A stretch of DNA of 64,000 bases from Eulemur rufifrons. Its lineage: Eukaryota; Chordata; Mammalia; Primates; Lemuridae. The notes below the pieces were generated by a model. The model had not been told where the DNA came from. It saw nothing but the letters and a program-made list of their open reading frames with translations, and did no database searches. The stretch is from positions 3,404,501 to 3,468,500 of the forward strand of contig NC_091002.1 of NCBI RefSeq assembly GCF_041146395.1, written 5' to 3'. The position numbers and the translations under genes were made by a program. The number at the start of each line of letters is the position of its first letter. Position 1 is the first letter of the stretch. Below, in pieces: positions 13,450 through 27,051 of the stretch.

Positions 13450-13620
13450 CGGAGGCAGGAGGAGCAGGGTCAGATCTTGGCTCCACCGCCTGCTGCTGAG
13501 TGGCCTGACGCACACTGCTCAGCCTCGCTGCGCCTCAGTGTTCTCCTCTGTAAAATGGGGACGGGGCTGTACCCACACTTCACAGGCGGACATGAGGACA
13601 AGTGAGGTAGTGGCATAATG
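13450..13620 (+). repeat. MIR SINE
   Basis: gggtcagatcttggctccac is followed by ctcctctgtaaaatggggac. Confidence 0.7.
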
Positions 13621-13842
13621 TTGCCGCAGTGCCAGGCTCACACATAAGGACCCAGCGAACGGCAGCCTGGAGAGTACGCTGGCTCACACACGCGTGCACA
13701 CGGAACACAGGCAAAGCCACTACACTGCACCCAGGGCTGCAAATCGGCAACATGCATTATCTGTGACCACTGTGCTAACTGCGCACTCCTGACACTCTGC
13801 CCTGTCCTTGCCCCTGTGCACAATCCCTCAGAACTCCCCCCT

Positions 13843-14181
13843 GCTATGGACTGAATGTTTGTACCCCCCCAAAATTCATATGTTGAAATCCTAACCCCCA
13901 ATGTGACAGTATTAGCAGGTGGGGTCCCTGGGAGGTGGTCAGGAGGAAATTAGAGCCTTTATAAAATAGGACCAAGAGAGCTAGTTTGCCCCTCCCACCC
14001 CACAAGGGCACAGTGAGAAGGCGCCATCCTCGATCCAGGAAGTGGGTCCTCACCCGATGCTGAGTCTGCGGTGCCTTGGTCTCGGACCTCCCAGCCTCCA
14101 GAACTGTGGGAGACCAAGTTCTGTTGCCCGAAACCACCCAGTCTATGGAATGTTGTCATAGCGGCCCAAATGGACTAAGAC
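13843..14181 (+). mobile_element. MLT1-type MaLR LTR remnant
   Basis: It runs from ctatggactgaatgtttgta through aattcatatgttgaaatcct to aaatggactaagac, the typical MLT1 ends. It is a solo LTR relic of an ancient retrovirus-like element with no coding capacity. Confidence 0.85.
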
Positions 14182-14689
14182 CCCCACTTTCTGAATTGTT
14201 TTTCATCAGGGTGTGCTAATTAGATTTCAGACAATTTCACTCATTCACTCATGAAACATTTGGTGTGTGACCCCAAAGACAAGTCAGACGCTGCGTATTC
14301 GATGTTGAAATTGACCCTTCCCTTTGGGTGTCAGAGAAAGGCAGAGAAGCCCACCAAGGGGCTCTCAGGAGCCCCTCAAGGCCGTGCAGGTGTCGGCCAG
14401 GCAAAGAGGTGGCAGGGACACCCCAGGGCAGGGGTGCAGATTGTGCAACAACACCTGGGGCACTCGAGGGAGCTATCCTAGGGTAGGGGAAGCAGGGGAC
14501 ACTGCAGATCCCAATGGGCAGCCCACCCAGGTTCTCAACTGGGATGGAGACTTTTACGTTTTTCTGGAAGCAACTAAAAGCCCGAGGCGTTTCCCCATAG
14601 ACACACGAAAAAAATAACATTTGCTTTTTTCTGACAGCAGCAGTGAGCTCCAGCCCTTGTTGAGAGGTGGAGGAACAGAGTGACTGAGC

Positions 14690-14850
14690 AGAAGCTTGGA
14701 GCAGGACTGGCACTTACTAGCTGTTGGACCTCAGGCAAGTCACTTAACCTCTCTGTGCCTCAGTAAAACAGAGCAACTATCTCACAGGCTGTCTTCAGAA
14801 TGAAAGAAAGCAGTCAATAGAGAAGCACTTGCAGAGAGCCGGCTCCTACT
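14690..14850 (+). repeat. MIR SINE, well preserved core
   Basis: ctcaggcaagtcacttaacc and tctctgtgcctcagtaaaac are nearly consensus. Confidence 0.8.
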
Positions 14851-15649
14851 AAGCCCCACAGTGTGAGCTGCTGCTGCTGGAGCTCTACAGCCCATCAACC
14901 ATCACCCCCGGGAGGGAAACGGGGAGGGAGCTGGACCGGCCTCAGGTGTGCGGCCCATGCAGTCAGGCAGAGGCCCCAGGCCTGGAAGAGGCCCGTACTT
15001 GGGCTTTAATGCTCTGCAGCCACAGTCTTAAAAGTCCTAATAATTTTATCTTTGAATTTGTGTTTCCGGTGTGAAGTCCGATGGAACAGCCTTGCTTGGA
15101 GCGTGGTCCTGCTTCTGGTCACCTCCCTGACCAGGTTCTTAGCTGCCTGGCCCTTGGCCCCTGGCCCCCTGGCCCCCACCCTTCCTCTTCTTTGCCCCTT
15201 GTCCCCATGTCCCTGCCACCCTCCGCCCCTGGGGAGGGTCTGGGGTGGATCATGGCAGGGACCACCATGCTCTGGGCTGGCGACAGCCCCATGTGTTCAG
15301 TGCTCAGCTCAGCAGGGAGATGCGGGCACCGTGTATGTCTCAGCACAGAGGCTGACATTAAATGGCAAATAAAACCACTATGACAGGTGGAGAGTGAGAG
15401 CACAGAAGAAAGTGAGTACTTCTAACTGCATTTTCCCTACTGTTTGAACAAAGGGCCCTGAATTTGACTTGTGCGCTGAGTCCCACAAATGATGTAGCGG
15501 GTCCTGGGATGGAATCAGCTGGGAGAGGACTTGCCTCCTTTACTCCAGTTGTTTTCATATTGGTTAGTGTTTTTCCAAGATGCATGTGATCATGTATCCA
15601 TTGTGCAATTTTTTTAATTCCCAAAAGAGTTTAATGGCCATGCGAGCAC

Positions 15650-15790
15650 CCGCACACACGCACATACAGGCACAAACACTGACACAGACATATCCATACA
15701 GATACACAGATACACAAATACACAGACACACTTGGATACTCACACAGGTATACAGGTACACACGGGCACACAGACACACATGCACTAGCA
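15650..15790. repeat. imperfect CA/ATACACAG-rich tandem repeat
   Basis: Irregular ATACACAGATACACAAATAC-type units run for about 140 bases. They lack a constant period, which suggests an old expanded microsatellite. Confidence 0.8.
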
Positions 15791-15944
15791 TTTGGAACGC
15801 AGGGTCTGACACCCAGGCCAGTGATCTTCCATGAGCTCCTGCCGGCGCAAGGCAGGCTCCGGGGAGCCCTAAGCATGTGGTGGAGGAGGGCGTAAAGCCG
15901 GCCTGCCTACACCTGTATTGGAAAGCGGAGAAGGACCGTGTGGC

Positions 15945-16215
15945 ATTCACTCATGCACTCATTTATCAATATTCAGTCAACAATTCCATACTGAGGTGTC
16001 ACTGTGCTCCAAGCAGTGGCCGGGGCCTGCAGACATGACTGGATGCAGTCCCTGCCCTCAAGGGGAGTGTCAAGGAGGACTCTCAGGGGTGAGGACAACC
16101 GAGACAGAGAAGGTGTCCCAAGCAGGAGGAAACCCACAGGCCACAGCAGAGAGGTAAGAAAAGGACAGACACATTCAGGGCCCTGGAGGGCGTTCAGCGT
16201 GAGCAGGTGACGAGG
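15945..16215 (-). mobile_element. L2 LINE 3' end, antisense
   Basis: It begins attcactcatgcactcattt, then ctgcagacatgactggatgc and tccctgccctcaaggggagt. This is the reversed L2 terminus followed by its upstream segment. Confidence 0.65.
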
Positions 16216-16364
16216 GAGATGGGGCGGGGGAAGAGGCTGCAGCGGATTGAGGGGGCTGAGAGCCAGACTGAGGAGCCCGCCCATGGGCATGGGAGCCCCA
16301 CCCCTGCCACCGCCTCTGCCCTCTGCTTTGCTGTCAGTGCAGCACAGGCAGGCGGAACTGCCCT

Positions 16365-16520
16365 GGAAGGAGCACAGACTCTGGAGCTCTGCCACGTCCA
16401 GCTGTGTGGCCTTGGGCAAGTTCCTTAACTTCTCTGTGCCTCGGTTTCCTTATCCATATAATAGGGATAATGTAGCGAAGCTTCAACAGGTGGATTTGAA
16501 AGCACTTCGAACCCAGCATG
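16365..16520 (+). repeat. MIR SINE
   Basis: ccttgggcaagttccttaac and ctctgtgcctcggtttcctt are close to consensus. Confidence 0.8.
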
Positions 16521-16639
16521 TTTGTTAAATAAAGTGACAGAGGCCACTACTCTCCCCACGTCCACCAGCCCTCTACATTAGGTGACCCACCTCACTTGAC
16601 CCTCTGAAGGGAGGAAAAAAGAGAAAAGCAAAAACTAAG

Positions 16640-16800
16640 ATTCTAGGCACTTACCATGTGCCTGGCAGGTGTCTCCTTCCACCTCTGCCACAACGCTGCC
16701 AGCAAGGCAGTATCATCCCCATTTTACAGAAGGGAAACCGAGGCCCTGAGAGAGTAAATGACTTGCTCAAGGCCACCGGGCCAGGCAGAGTGAAGACAGG
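16640..16800 (-). repeat. MIR SINE, antisense
   Basis: tcatccccattttacagaag and gacttgctcaaggccaccgg. It lies only about 120 bases after an opposite-strand MIR. Confidence 0.75.
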
Positions 16801-17089
16801 ATTCAGTGCAGGCAGGGCCCTGCCCAGGCCACTTGCTGCCCCTGTTCCAGCCGGAAAGAAACCCCTCAGCCTCTCAGGCCGCAGAGTGGCCCCTGGCCCA
16901 GGGGACTTGAGCAGAAAAACCAGCCGTGCACCGCCTGCCCTGATCACCTGCCAGGAGGTGCAAGTCCAGGTGTCCATCCCATGACGCCTGTCCAGGCCCC
17001 TCTAGGCACAGAGCGGCCACGAGGCTGTCACTTGCCAGCAAAAGCTCCTCAAACAGCAGCAGCAGCGCCGGCCTGACTCAGCACCCCTG

Positions 17090-18210
17090 GCAGCGCTGGC
17101 CACCGCAGGAGCGCTGTAGACGCGGCTGGAGGGGTAGCCCCGGCGGGACTAATTCACCTCCTCGGCACCCAGGTCTTACCCCCGACTCCGTGCCAGACCC
17201 CGCCCGCACTTCCAGCCTCGCGGCGAGGTGGGCGCAATCGTGTCCGTTCTCCGGAGAGGCTGCGGCTTACAGAACTGGAGGGATTTGCCCAGGTGCGCAC
17301 AGCTGGCAAGGGCTGGAGACAGTGTTCCAATCCGGTTCTGTCGAGTTCCCTCTGGACCTCGAGAGTGCAGGCTCTGGAGTGGCCCGGACACTGCTGACCC
17401 CGGCAGAGCCGGCCCTGCCCTGGGACTGCGCCTGGGTCAGTGTCTGGGCTCTCAGGTCCCGCTCTGGCCGGCGTAGACGCGCGCTACCTCCCCGTCGCGG
17501 GATCCCTACACCGAGGGCAGCGTCCCGGGGCAGGGAGGGGCGACCAGGGCGGCCCCGGGGGCTGTGGGGGGCCGCGGGGCTGGGCGGGGCGGGGCTGGCG
17601 GTGGCTCCCGGGGCGGCTGGGGCGGACGCGCCCTCGAGCCCCGCGCTTACCTTCGGAAACGTCGAGGTCTGCGGCCCCATTGAGCTGGCACAGGCACCAG
17701 GAGCCCTGGTCGGCGGCGGGCGCGGAGGGGGCGCGGCCAGCTGGCAAAACAGCAAGGGCGCGGGTGAGCGCGGGCCGGGCCCGGGGGCAGGGGGCGGGGG
17801 CGCGCGGCGAGGCTAACCCGGCTGCTGCGACATCGGGCGGCGGCTCCGCGGGCTTCGACCGCTTGGGCGTCCTCGGGGGCCTGCGGAGGGCCGGGCGTGG
17901 CAGCCGCTCCTCCTCCGCCTCCTCGGGCTCCGCTCCCTGCGCGGCCGGGCGGGCGGCGCGCCCGGGAGGCTCCGCCCGAGCGCGGGGTGCGGGGCGCGGG
18001 GCGCGGGGCGAAGAGTGCGGCCGCCGAGTGTGGGCGCGGGGTGTTGCGGCGAGAAGACTGCGGGCGCGGGGCGCGGGCTGGGCGCGGAGCGGGGCGAGCC
18101 GGGCGCCGGGGCTGTAGCCGCGGCCGCAGCGCCCCTTCCTGCCCCGCCCACCGGCCCGGGCGGCCGCCCCTGCGAGCCGTCAGCGCGCTAAGGCGCCTGC
18201 CTTACGGCGA
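17090..18210. promoter_or_regulatory. CpG island, presumed PPP2R2C promoter
   Basis: This is the most GC- and CpG-dense block in the window, with repeated GCGGGGCGCGGG-type runs near 17985-18085. No TATA box is seen. Synteny and the - strand splice donor inside it suggest a promoter firing leftward. A + strand GCGCGG|gtgagc donor-like site at about 17760 leaves room for a divergent non-coding transcript as well. Confidence 0.7.
17651..18150 (-). other. PPP2R2C: candidate 5' exon of PPP2R2C, divergent to MAN2B2
   Basis: On the - strand an exon-like segment ends CCGAAG|gtaagc, with the boundary at 17651, inside a CpG island. In human, from memory, the PPP2R2C (PP2A regulatory B-gamma subunit) 5' end lies about 11-12 kb upstream of MAN2B2 on the opposite strand. 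Here the spacing is about 10 kb. The frame leaving phase 1, as the next PPP2R2C exon (DIISTVEFN...) would need, reads CQLNGAADLDVSE with no clear upstream ATG. The exon may therefore be 5' UTR or an alternative N-terminus. The 5' limit is a guess from base composition. Confidence 0.5.
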
Positions 18211-19397
18211 TGCTCATGTTACCGAGGAGAAACTGAGGCAGGGAGTGGGGAAAGGACTCAGCCAGGGCGAGCGGCTGAGGCGGGACTTAGACTCTGCACT
18301 GGCCGATTCCGGGCTGAGACCCTGTGCGTCCCGCCATTCCTCAAGCCGGCCCTGCTGGGGGCCGGGGTCTCTGTTGGCCGGCTCAGCCCCCACCCCAATG
18401 TCCACGAGGAGTGTGGGTGTCCCGCAGGGACGGGGCAGGGCGCAGAGAAGCCAGTGCCACGGCGGCAGGAGAGAGTGCTCCCAGGAGGGATGCTGAGGCA
18501 CAGTGGCCGGCTGCCCCTCCTGGCGCCAAGCTGCGGCATCCTAAATGAGCACAGTACCCCACCGGGCAGCAGTGGTAAACATTCATTCCTCCCCGACACA
18601 CACTCCTCCCTCCCCTCCCCTAACCACCCCCCAAGGGAGGGGAGAGGGGACCGCCAGGGAAGCCTGGCCGGGGAGTGTGGAAAGCAGAGAAGGGGGAGGG
18701 GAGAGGGAAAGAGGCCCCCCTGTTTCCAGCTCTAGGCCCTACACTGCACCCTGAGCTGCACCCTGGCCCCTGCGCACACCACCCAGCACCCTGGATCACT
18801 CTGTTTCCTCTCCCCCTAAGCCCCTGGCCCCTCCTGGCCTTGGAGGCCCAGCGTCTTCACCCCGTCCTCCAAGAAGGCCTCCCAGGCCCTCCAGGGTCCT
18901 CCCAGGAGACCTCAAAGCACCAGAGCAGCTTCTCCTCTGCACAGGGTCTGTCTTCCGCCACAAGGCCATCCTGGGGACAGCACCATCTCCTGTTTTCGAA
19001 GCTCCCACCACTGAGCTGACACTGACTCGGTCCTCGGTGGGTATTTCCTGGTAAATGCAGGTCCCAGAGGCAAACTTACAGCCTGGGGTGGGGTAGACCT
19101 GGGCCCAGCACCGGGCGATCACGTGACATCACCCAGTTCCGTATTTACTACAACCCTGTGTATAGACATAAATAGCCCCATTTTGAAAGTCAGAACCCAG
19201 AGGCTCTGGCTCAGGCTGCCAGGAGTCGCACAAGGCATTGGCCCTGCTGCGGGGTTAAGTGACTTGCTCACACAACAGGTGAAAGGTAGAGTTGGGATGA
19301 CACCTCGGCTAAGCTTTGCACACTGCACCATGGGCAAGGCCCACTTCCCTGAGTGTGTGGAAGGGGAGACAGGCATATATCTAGCCATTATGTTATT

Positions 19398-19682
19398 ATT
19401 TTTTAATTTTACTTATTTATTTTTTTAGAAACAGGGTCTCTGTTGCTGAGGCTAGAATGCAGTGGCACGATCACAGCGCACCACAACCTTGAATTCCTGG
19501 GCTCAGGTGATCCTCCCACATCAGCCTCTCGTGAGCCATCACGCCCAGCTAATTCATTTTCTGCAGAGATGGAGTCTCTCTGTGTTGCCCAAGCTAGTCT
19601 TGAACCCCTGGGCTCAAGCAATCCTCTTGCCTGGGCCTCACAAAATGCTGGAATTACAGGTGTGAGCCACCGCACCAGGCCT
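19398..19682 (-). mobile_element. Alu SINE, antisense
   Basis: A T-rich tail at the left is followed by the reverse complement of both Alu arms, ending ggtgtgagccaccgcaccag. It is an old J-type copy judging by divergence, and lies in the intergenic spacer. Confidence 0.9.
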
Positions 19683-19714
19683 ATATGTAACAATTGAATT
19701 CATTTGTCCTTTCA

Positions 19715-20230
19715 ACAGTGAACAACAACCCTCTGTCCCAGGTGCTGAATACAGTGGTGAACAAAACAAAGCCTCGTGGAGCGTATAGTCTGGTGGGTGA
19801 GGAAGATGTTACCCAAACATACAAATGGGTGTAGAATTCTACACAGCAACAAATGCTAAGGAGGAGGTGGTGGGAAGTTCGTGGAAGGTCTCTCTGACCC
19901 TCCATGTGCAAGACGTGAGAGGAATAGTGATCGGCCACGCAGAGGGGAGCATGATGCTCCCAGGCAGGAGGATCGGCATGTGCAAAGGGCCTGAGGCAGA
20001 AAAGGGCTTGCAGGATTGGCCATGCGGGGTTGGTGGTGGGAGCAGGCAGGCTTATTCTGGGCAGGGGACACGCATAACTGAGGGAAAGGGCTGTGAGGGT
20101 GGGGAGCAATGGGGCCTGGCTGCAGCTGCTGGACGGAATGTAGTAGAAGAAGTAGGGTGTGGGAGGTAAGGCCAGGAAGGCAAGTTTGGGCCAAATCCTG
20201 AATTGGCTGAAGCGCAGGCTGAGGATTGGG
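19715..20230 (-). mobile_element. L2 LINE 3' region, antisense
   Basis: The sections ggtgctgaatacagtggtga, aggtctctctgaccctccat and catgtgcaaagggcctgagg appear in reversed L2 order. The adjacent antisense Alu lies immediately to its left. Confidence 0.65.
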
Positions 20231-21299
20231 CTTCCTGAGGGGACACACCGGGTAGCTCTAGACGGTTTGGGGACAGGAACATGCTGGGGTCCACACTGCT
20301 GGTCGGGGAGACCATTCAGCACGGGGCATAGTCCCGGGTGGTTTGTCCTTCAAGGCAGGAGTGAGCCTGCAGACCTGTCCCACCTGCTCAGGAGGACGGA
20401 GACTGCCGGTGTCGAGGGGCCCAGACTGAAGAGTGGGAGACGCACCGTGGCCGCACTGCAGACTCGCACCCCTGCAGAGAGAGGTCAGGCCGGTGCTCCC
20501 TCTGCATCACCGAGAACCGGTCTGTCCAATAAGGCAAAGAACACGCTCTGCTCTTTTCAGGTGTGGCCGTGGCCCACTTCAAGGAGTGGTCACAAGCCAG
20601 GGCACCCCTGCGCGCCTCTGGGCAGGCCAGCACTCGCGTTCTCCGAGCCGTGCTTCGATTCAAATGGCAAGCTCTTACAGCGCAGCTCCCTGGGGAGGGA
20701 GAACACATTTGGCACCAGCTTTTTTTCTGACAACAATTTGCTACTAGTAACCAAAGTAACAGAACCCAAAACCTAAAATAGCCTCTTCGGGCTGGGCATA
20801 CCAGAGTCTGTTCTTAGAAAGAAACGTTTCCAGGCTGTTGTCTGTCCTTGCACTGAAATGCCGCCCCCTACACCCCCCCCCCGCCCCCCGCCAGTGAAGA
20901 AAAGCTGAACTTTCTTCCGACGCTGTCACAGAAGCTGCCAGATCTTCCCCCCACCTCAGGGACTGCCCCAGCCCCACCGCAGTGAGGGATCCTCCCCCAC
21001 CCTCAGCCACAGGAGGTGTGTCTGGAGCCCAAGACGGACACTCCCTCGCTCCTGTACAGCCCAGGAAGCAGCTGAGGGAGGGAAAACAAAGAAACGAACC
21101 TGGAACCAGCCACTAAAGCATGACAAAGGGGAGAAGACACGAACACTGTACATCGACACCAGACCGTGCGCATTGGGTGCAGACCACACCGTCGTCCTCG
21201 ACCCCCTCCTCTCCGGTAGCACATCACATTCACCAGCAGGTTCCACCAGCTCTTCCCTCAAATACAGTCAAGTCTGAACAGGTGTCACCCCCTCCACTG

Positions 21300-21806
21300 C
21301 TGTTCCCAGGTCCAAGCTGCCATCATGTCTCTCCTAGACCATTGCAAGAGACTCCCACCTGGGCTCTTGACCCTCATCTCCTGTTGCTCCTCCTGGTTCC
21401 CTCCATTCCAGCCACAGGGTGACTCGAGCTTGCCAGGCACAGTCCTGCCTCAGGCCCTTTGCACTTGCTGTGTCTGCTGCCAGGAAAGCTTTCTCCAGAT
21501 ACCAGCACGGCTTTCTCCTGCACCTCCTTCAGCTCAGATGGCACTTTCTCAAGGAGGCTTTCTCTATTTAAAACTGCACCCTTTTAAATTGCTCCCAATT
21601 TAAAACTATACCCCCTACCCTACCCTCCCTATCTTTTAAAGTTTTTAGCACTTACCATTGCTCAGCATAGTATATATTTTGCTTATTTATATTGCTTATT
21701 GTCTGTCTCCCCAACCTGAATGTAAGCTCTACATGAGGAGAGGGACTTTGTCTGCCCCTAGTACCTAGAACAGTGTTTAGCACATAGTAGGTGCTCAGTA
21801 AATATT
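21300..21806 (+). mobile_element. L2 LINE 3' end, long copy
   Basis: It runs from an accattgcaagagactcccac head through gcctcaggccctttgcactt to cacatagtaggtgctcagta. This is the most complete L2 3' end in the window. Confidence 0.85.
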
Positions 21807-23430
21807 TTTTCTTTCTTGTCTGACAAATCAAGGCAGGCAACCCTGAAACACTGGGGTGACTTCCCCTAAAAGAAAGTTTAATACACCCTAACCCCAGAGA
21901 TTACTGCCTTGGCCTTCTAGAACTCACTAAAATAATCAGATCTTTGTATGGTTTATTTATTATTGTTTGCTATTTTAATGTTATTGTGGACATTTATTAT
22001 TTTCTCTTACCAGAAAAGCATCTCCCCCTTAAGGGGAAGCTTCCCCTTCCCCACTTTAACCATGGGGGTGCCACCAATCTAAGTACTCCCCCGTAGAGTA
22101 GACATGAGAACCACAGGAATGAGGTCCTCGTCCCTCCGTGGCCGGGAGGTGTGGCAGCAGGCAGTGTGCTGAGCCCCTCTCCAGGACCCGTCCTCACCCA
22201 CAGTTTGCACCTGTGCTTAGAAGAAACGTTTCCCTGGGACAGCCCACATCCAGTGACTGGTCTGTGCAGGGGAATAAAAGCCAGGCTTATTTGCAGCTGG
22301 GACAGTTCAGAAGCGCCACCTGAGAGCTCTCCTCAGGGTCAGCTGAGACTTGTGACTGTCTTAAGAGTTCCACCGCCCCCACCCACCCCTGCCTCCTTCA
22401 CTACCCACCCCTAGGTAAGCCCAGAGCCTCCCCACTAAACTCCCCACGGTCAAACACCCATCTCCCAGTCTGTTTCCCCAGGAGCCCACATCCATGACAA
22501 CTGGCCCCAGGGTGCTTTGGAAGAACCAACTCTGAAGTGGGTTTTGGAGTTGGACCATCCACTGGTGGACTGGCCTCAAGGTCCCTCCCAGGTGGGAGGA
22601 AGAATACAGGTAGTCCTGGAACACGGTAGCAGTACGATTGCTGAATTTTCACTAGCAAGGAACTGGGATGCCGTGCTAGTGGAAGGGAGTTTGCTGGCAG
22701 AAGCACTGTGTGTTTCTGGCTTTTGAGACAGAGGCAGAAATAGTGACTTCAGAAGTTTATGGCTCTTGCTTGGAGCTGTCAGTGCTTCGGAGGAAGACAG
22801 GGAAAAGCTGAGAGTGATCATCACCAGTGGAAGGCCAGGCGTGGAAGCCAGAATAACGATTCCTTATATTCTTGGCAGCACATAAACGTTCATCTTCCGC
22901 AGCTAGAGGCAGAAAAAAGTGAGAAGCGGCCCAGGACTTAGTTATCAGGAGCACAGCTGCAAGGAAGGCTGCGTCCCCAACCCAGGCAGGTCTACAAGGG
23001 CAAGCTTGGGGCCCTGAGAAAAGAGAGGTGGGATGTCTGGGTGGAGACACAATCACCAAATTGTGGTTCTCCAGGTTTCCCTGAACCCACGGGGCCTGCG
23101 GATGTGCCCTGTTCCTCTTTTAAAGGACAGCACTCCCTTCTTGCCTGAAGATGACACCATGGCCTTCAACTTGGAGACCATACAGGCTGCCCTCAGAATC
23201 CACTCCACAAACCATGCTGACTACCAGATTAATCACTGGGGTGAGGTCACAACAATGCCCAGCTGGGGACATGCTGGGTCAGCAAGGGAGGACCAGGACC
23301 GTACCCCGAAGGAGCTGTGGGCCCAGTCAGCACAGAGCAGAGGAGGCAGGAGCTCTTCCAACCACATCCAGCGTGGGAGGAATATAAGGTTGGAGCAGGA
23401 ATGGTTTACTGAAATGGGAGCCCTCTTCAG

Positions 23431-24010
23431 CTGTGGACTGAATTACATCCCCCTGAAATTCATATATTGAAGCCTTAGTCCCCAGTGTGACCATATTTGG
23501 AGATAAGGCCTGTAAGGAAGTAATTAGAGTTAAATGAGACTGGGCGTGATGGTTCATGCCTATAATTCCAGCACTTTGGGAGGCTGAGGCAGGAGGACCA
23601 TTTGAGGCCAAGAGTTCGAGGCTGCAGTGAGCTGTGATTGCTCCACTGCACTCTAGACTGGGCAACACAGCAAGACCCTGTCTCTAAAAATAATAATAAT
23701 TAATTTTTTAAAAAAGGTTAAATGAGGTCATCCTAATCTGATAGGACTGAGGTCCTCATAAAAAGAGGAAGAGACACCAGAGATTGATATCTCTCTCTCT
23801 CTGTGCATGCACAGAGGAAAAGCCACGTGACATGTGAGAACACAGGGAGAAGACAGCCAACTACAAACCAAGGAGAGAGGCCTCACCAGAAACCAACCCT
23901 GCTGCTACCTTGATCTTGAACTTCCAGCCTCCAGAACTGTGAGAAAGTAATTGTCTGTTGTTGAAACCACTCAGTCTATGGTTTCTTATTATGGCAGCCC
24001 AAGCTAAGAC
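23431..24010 (+). mobile_element. MLT1-type MaLR LTR remnant, interrupted by a monomeric Alu
   Basis: The left part reads ctgtggactgaattacatcc and the right part ends ggcagcccaagctaagac. Removing 23539-23716 plus one copy of the duplication gives a continuous LTR. A (CT)n tract near 23790 lies inside it. Confidence 0.82.
23539..23716 (+). mobile_element. monomeric Alu (FLAM-like) nested in an MLT1 LTR
   Basis: A single Alu arm runs from actgggcgtgatggttcatg to a decayed A-rich tail. It is flanked by the 10-bp duplication gttaaatgag at 23529-23538 and 23717-23726. The MLT1 sequence continues in register on both sides. Confidence 0.88.
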
Positions 24011-24160
24011 ATCAGTCATGCAGGATTTAACACCAGGAGACGGTGCTAACACTCTGCCAAGACAGCTCTTAAAGCCTGGAGAAACTGCTGACGCACGCTA
24101 AGCAAAGAAAAGATGTCAGAAACCATAGCACATGGCAGAAGGGATCAAAAGGTTCAGAGA

Positions 24161-26500
<2,340 letters not shown>

Positions 26501-26689
26501 GTCATGGAAGTCACACAGTGCCGCTTTCACTGCATTCTCTTGCGACAAGTGAGTCACAAGCCCACCCAGTTTTAATCGGAGGAGATACAGACCCCATCTC
26601 TCAATGGGAGGAATGCCAAGATCACATCCTAGGAGGAGCTTGTGGGGTGGGCAGTGTGAAGGCCATCTTTGGCAAATACGATACGTCTG

Positions 26690-27051
26690 CAGTCCCTAAG
26701 CCCCGGTCTGCGGACCGGCACCGGGCAGCGCCACGCCAGGAGCCAGGCCGCACAGCAGGAGGCCAGTGGGCAGTGAGCAAGCGAAGCCCCACCTGCACCC
26801 ACAGCCGCTCCCCATTGCTCACATCACTGCCCGAGCCCCGTCCCCCCAGATCAGCGGGGGCATCAGACCCTCATAGGAGCATGAGCCACTGTAAGCTACA
26901 CACGCGGGGCACAGGCTGCGCGTGCCTTGTGAGAATCTAACGCCTGATGACCTGAGGTGGGGCCGGGGCTGCGACATGGCCCCCGCCCCGTGGGTGGAAA
27001 TCTGTCTTCCACAAAACCCATCCCTGGTGTAAAAAAGGTTGGAGGCCGCTG
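26690..27051. mobile_element. hAT-like non-autonomous DNA transposon
   Basis: The left end cagtccctaagccccggtct and the right end aaggttggaggccgctg are imperfect inverted repeats of the CAGNGGTCCCCAACC type. The body (gaaccaggccgcacagcagg-like, gagaatctaacgcctgatga) matches a familiar mammalian element. No clean target duplication is visible. Confidence 0.6.

Larger units (their letters stand above)
1..17650. other. non-coding region, inferred PPP2R2C intron 1
   Basis: No exon with flanking splice sites and family-like protein could be supported on either strand. What can be recognised is MIR, L2, L1, Alu and MaLR remnants (listed separately) and microsatellites. The assignment as intron 1 of a - strand gene is inference from human gene order. 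Confidence 0.5.

Noticed and set aside
14720..14760. tRNA-like sequence in MIR elements
   Set aside because: MIRs carry decayed tRNA-derived heads. No intact cloverleaf or terminator could be supported.
18001..18120. GCGGGGCGCGGG runs as a possible tandem repeat gene or G-quadruplex array
   Set aside because: The runs are ordinary CpG-island composition. Periodicity is short and irregular.
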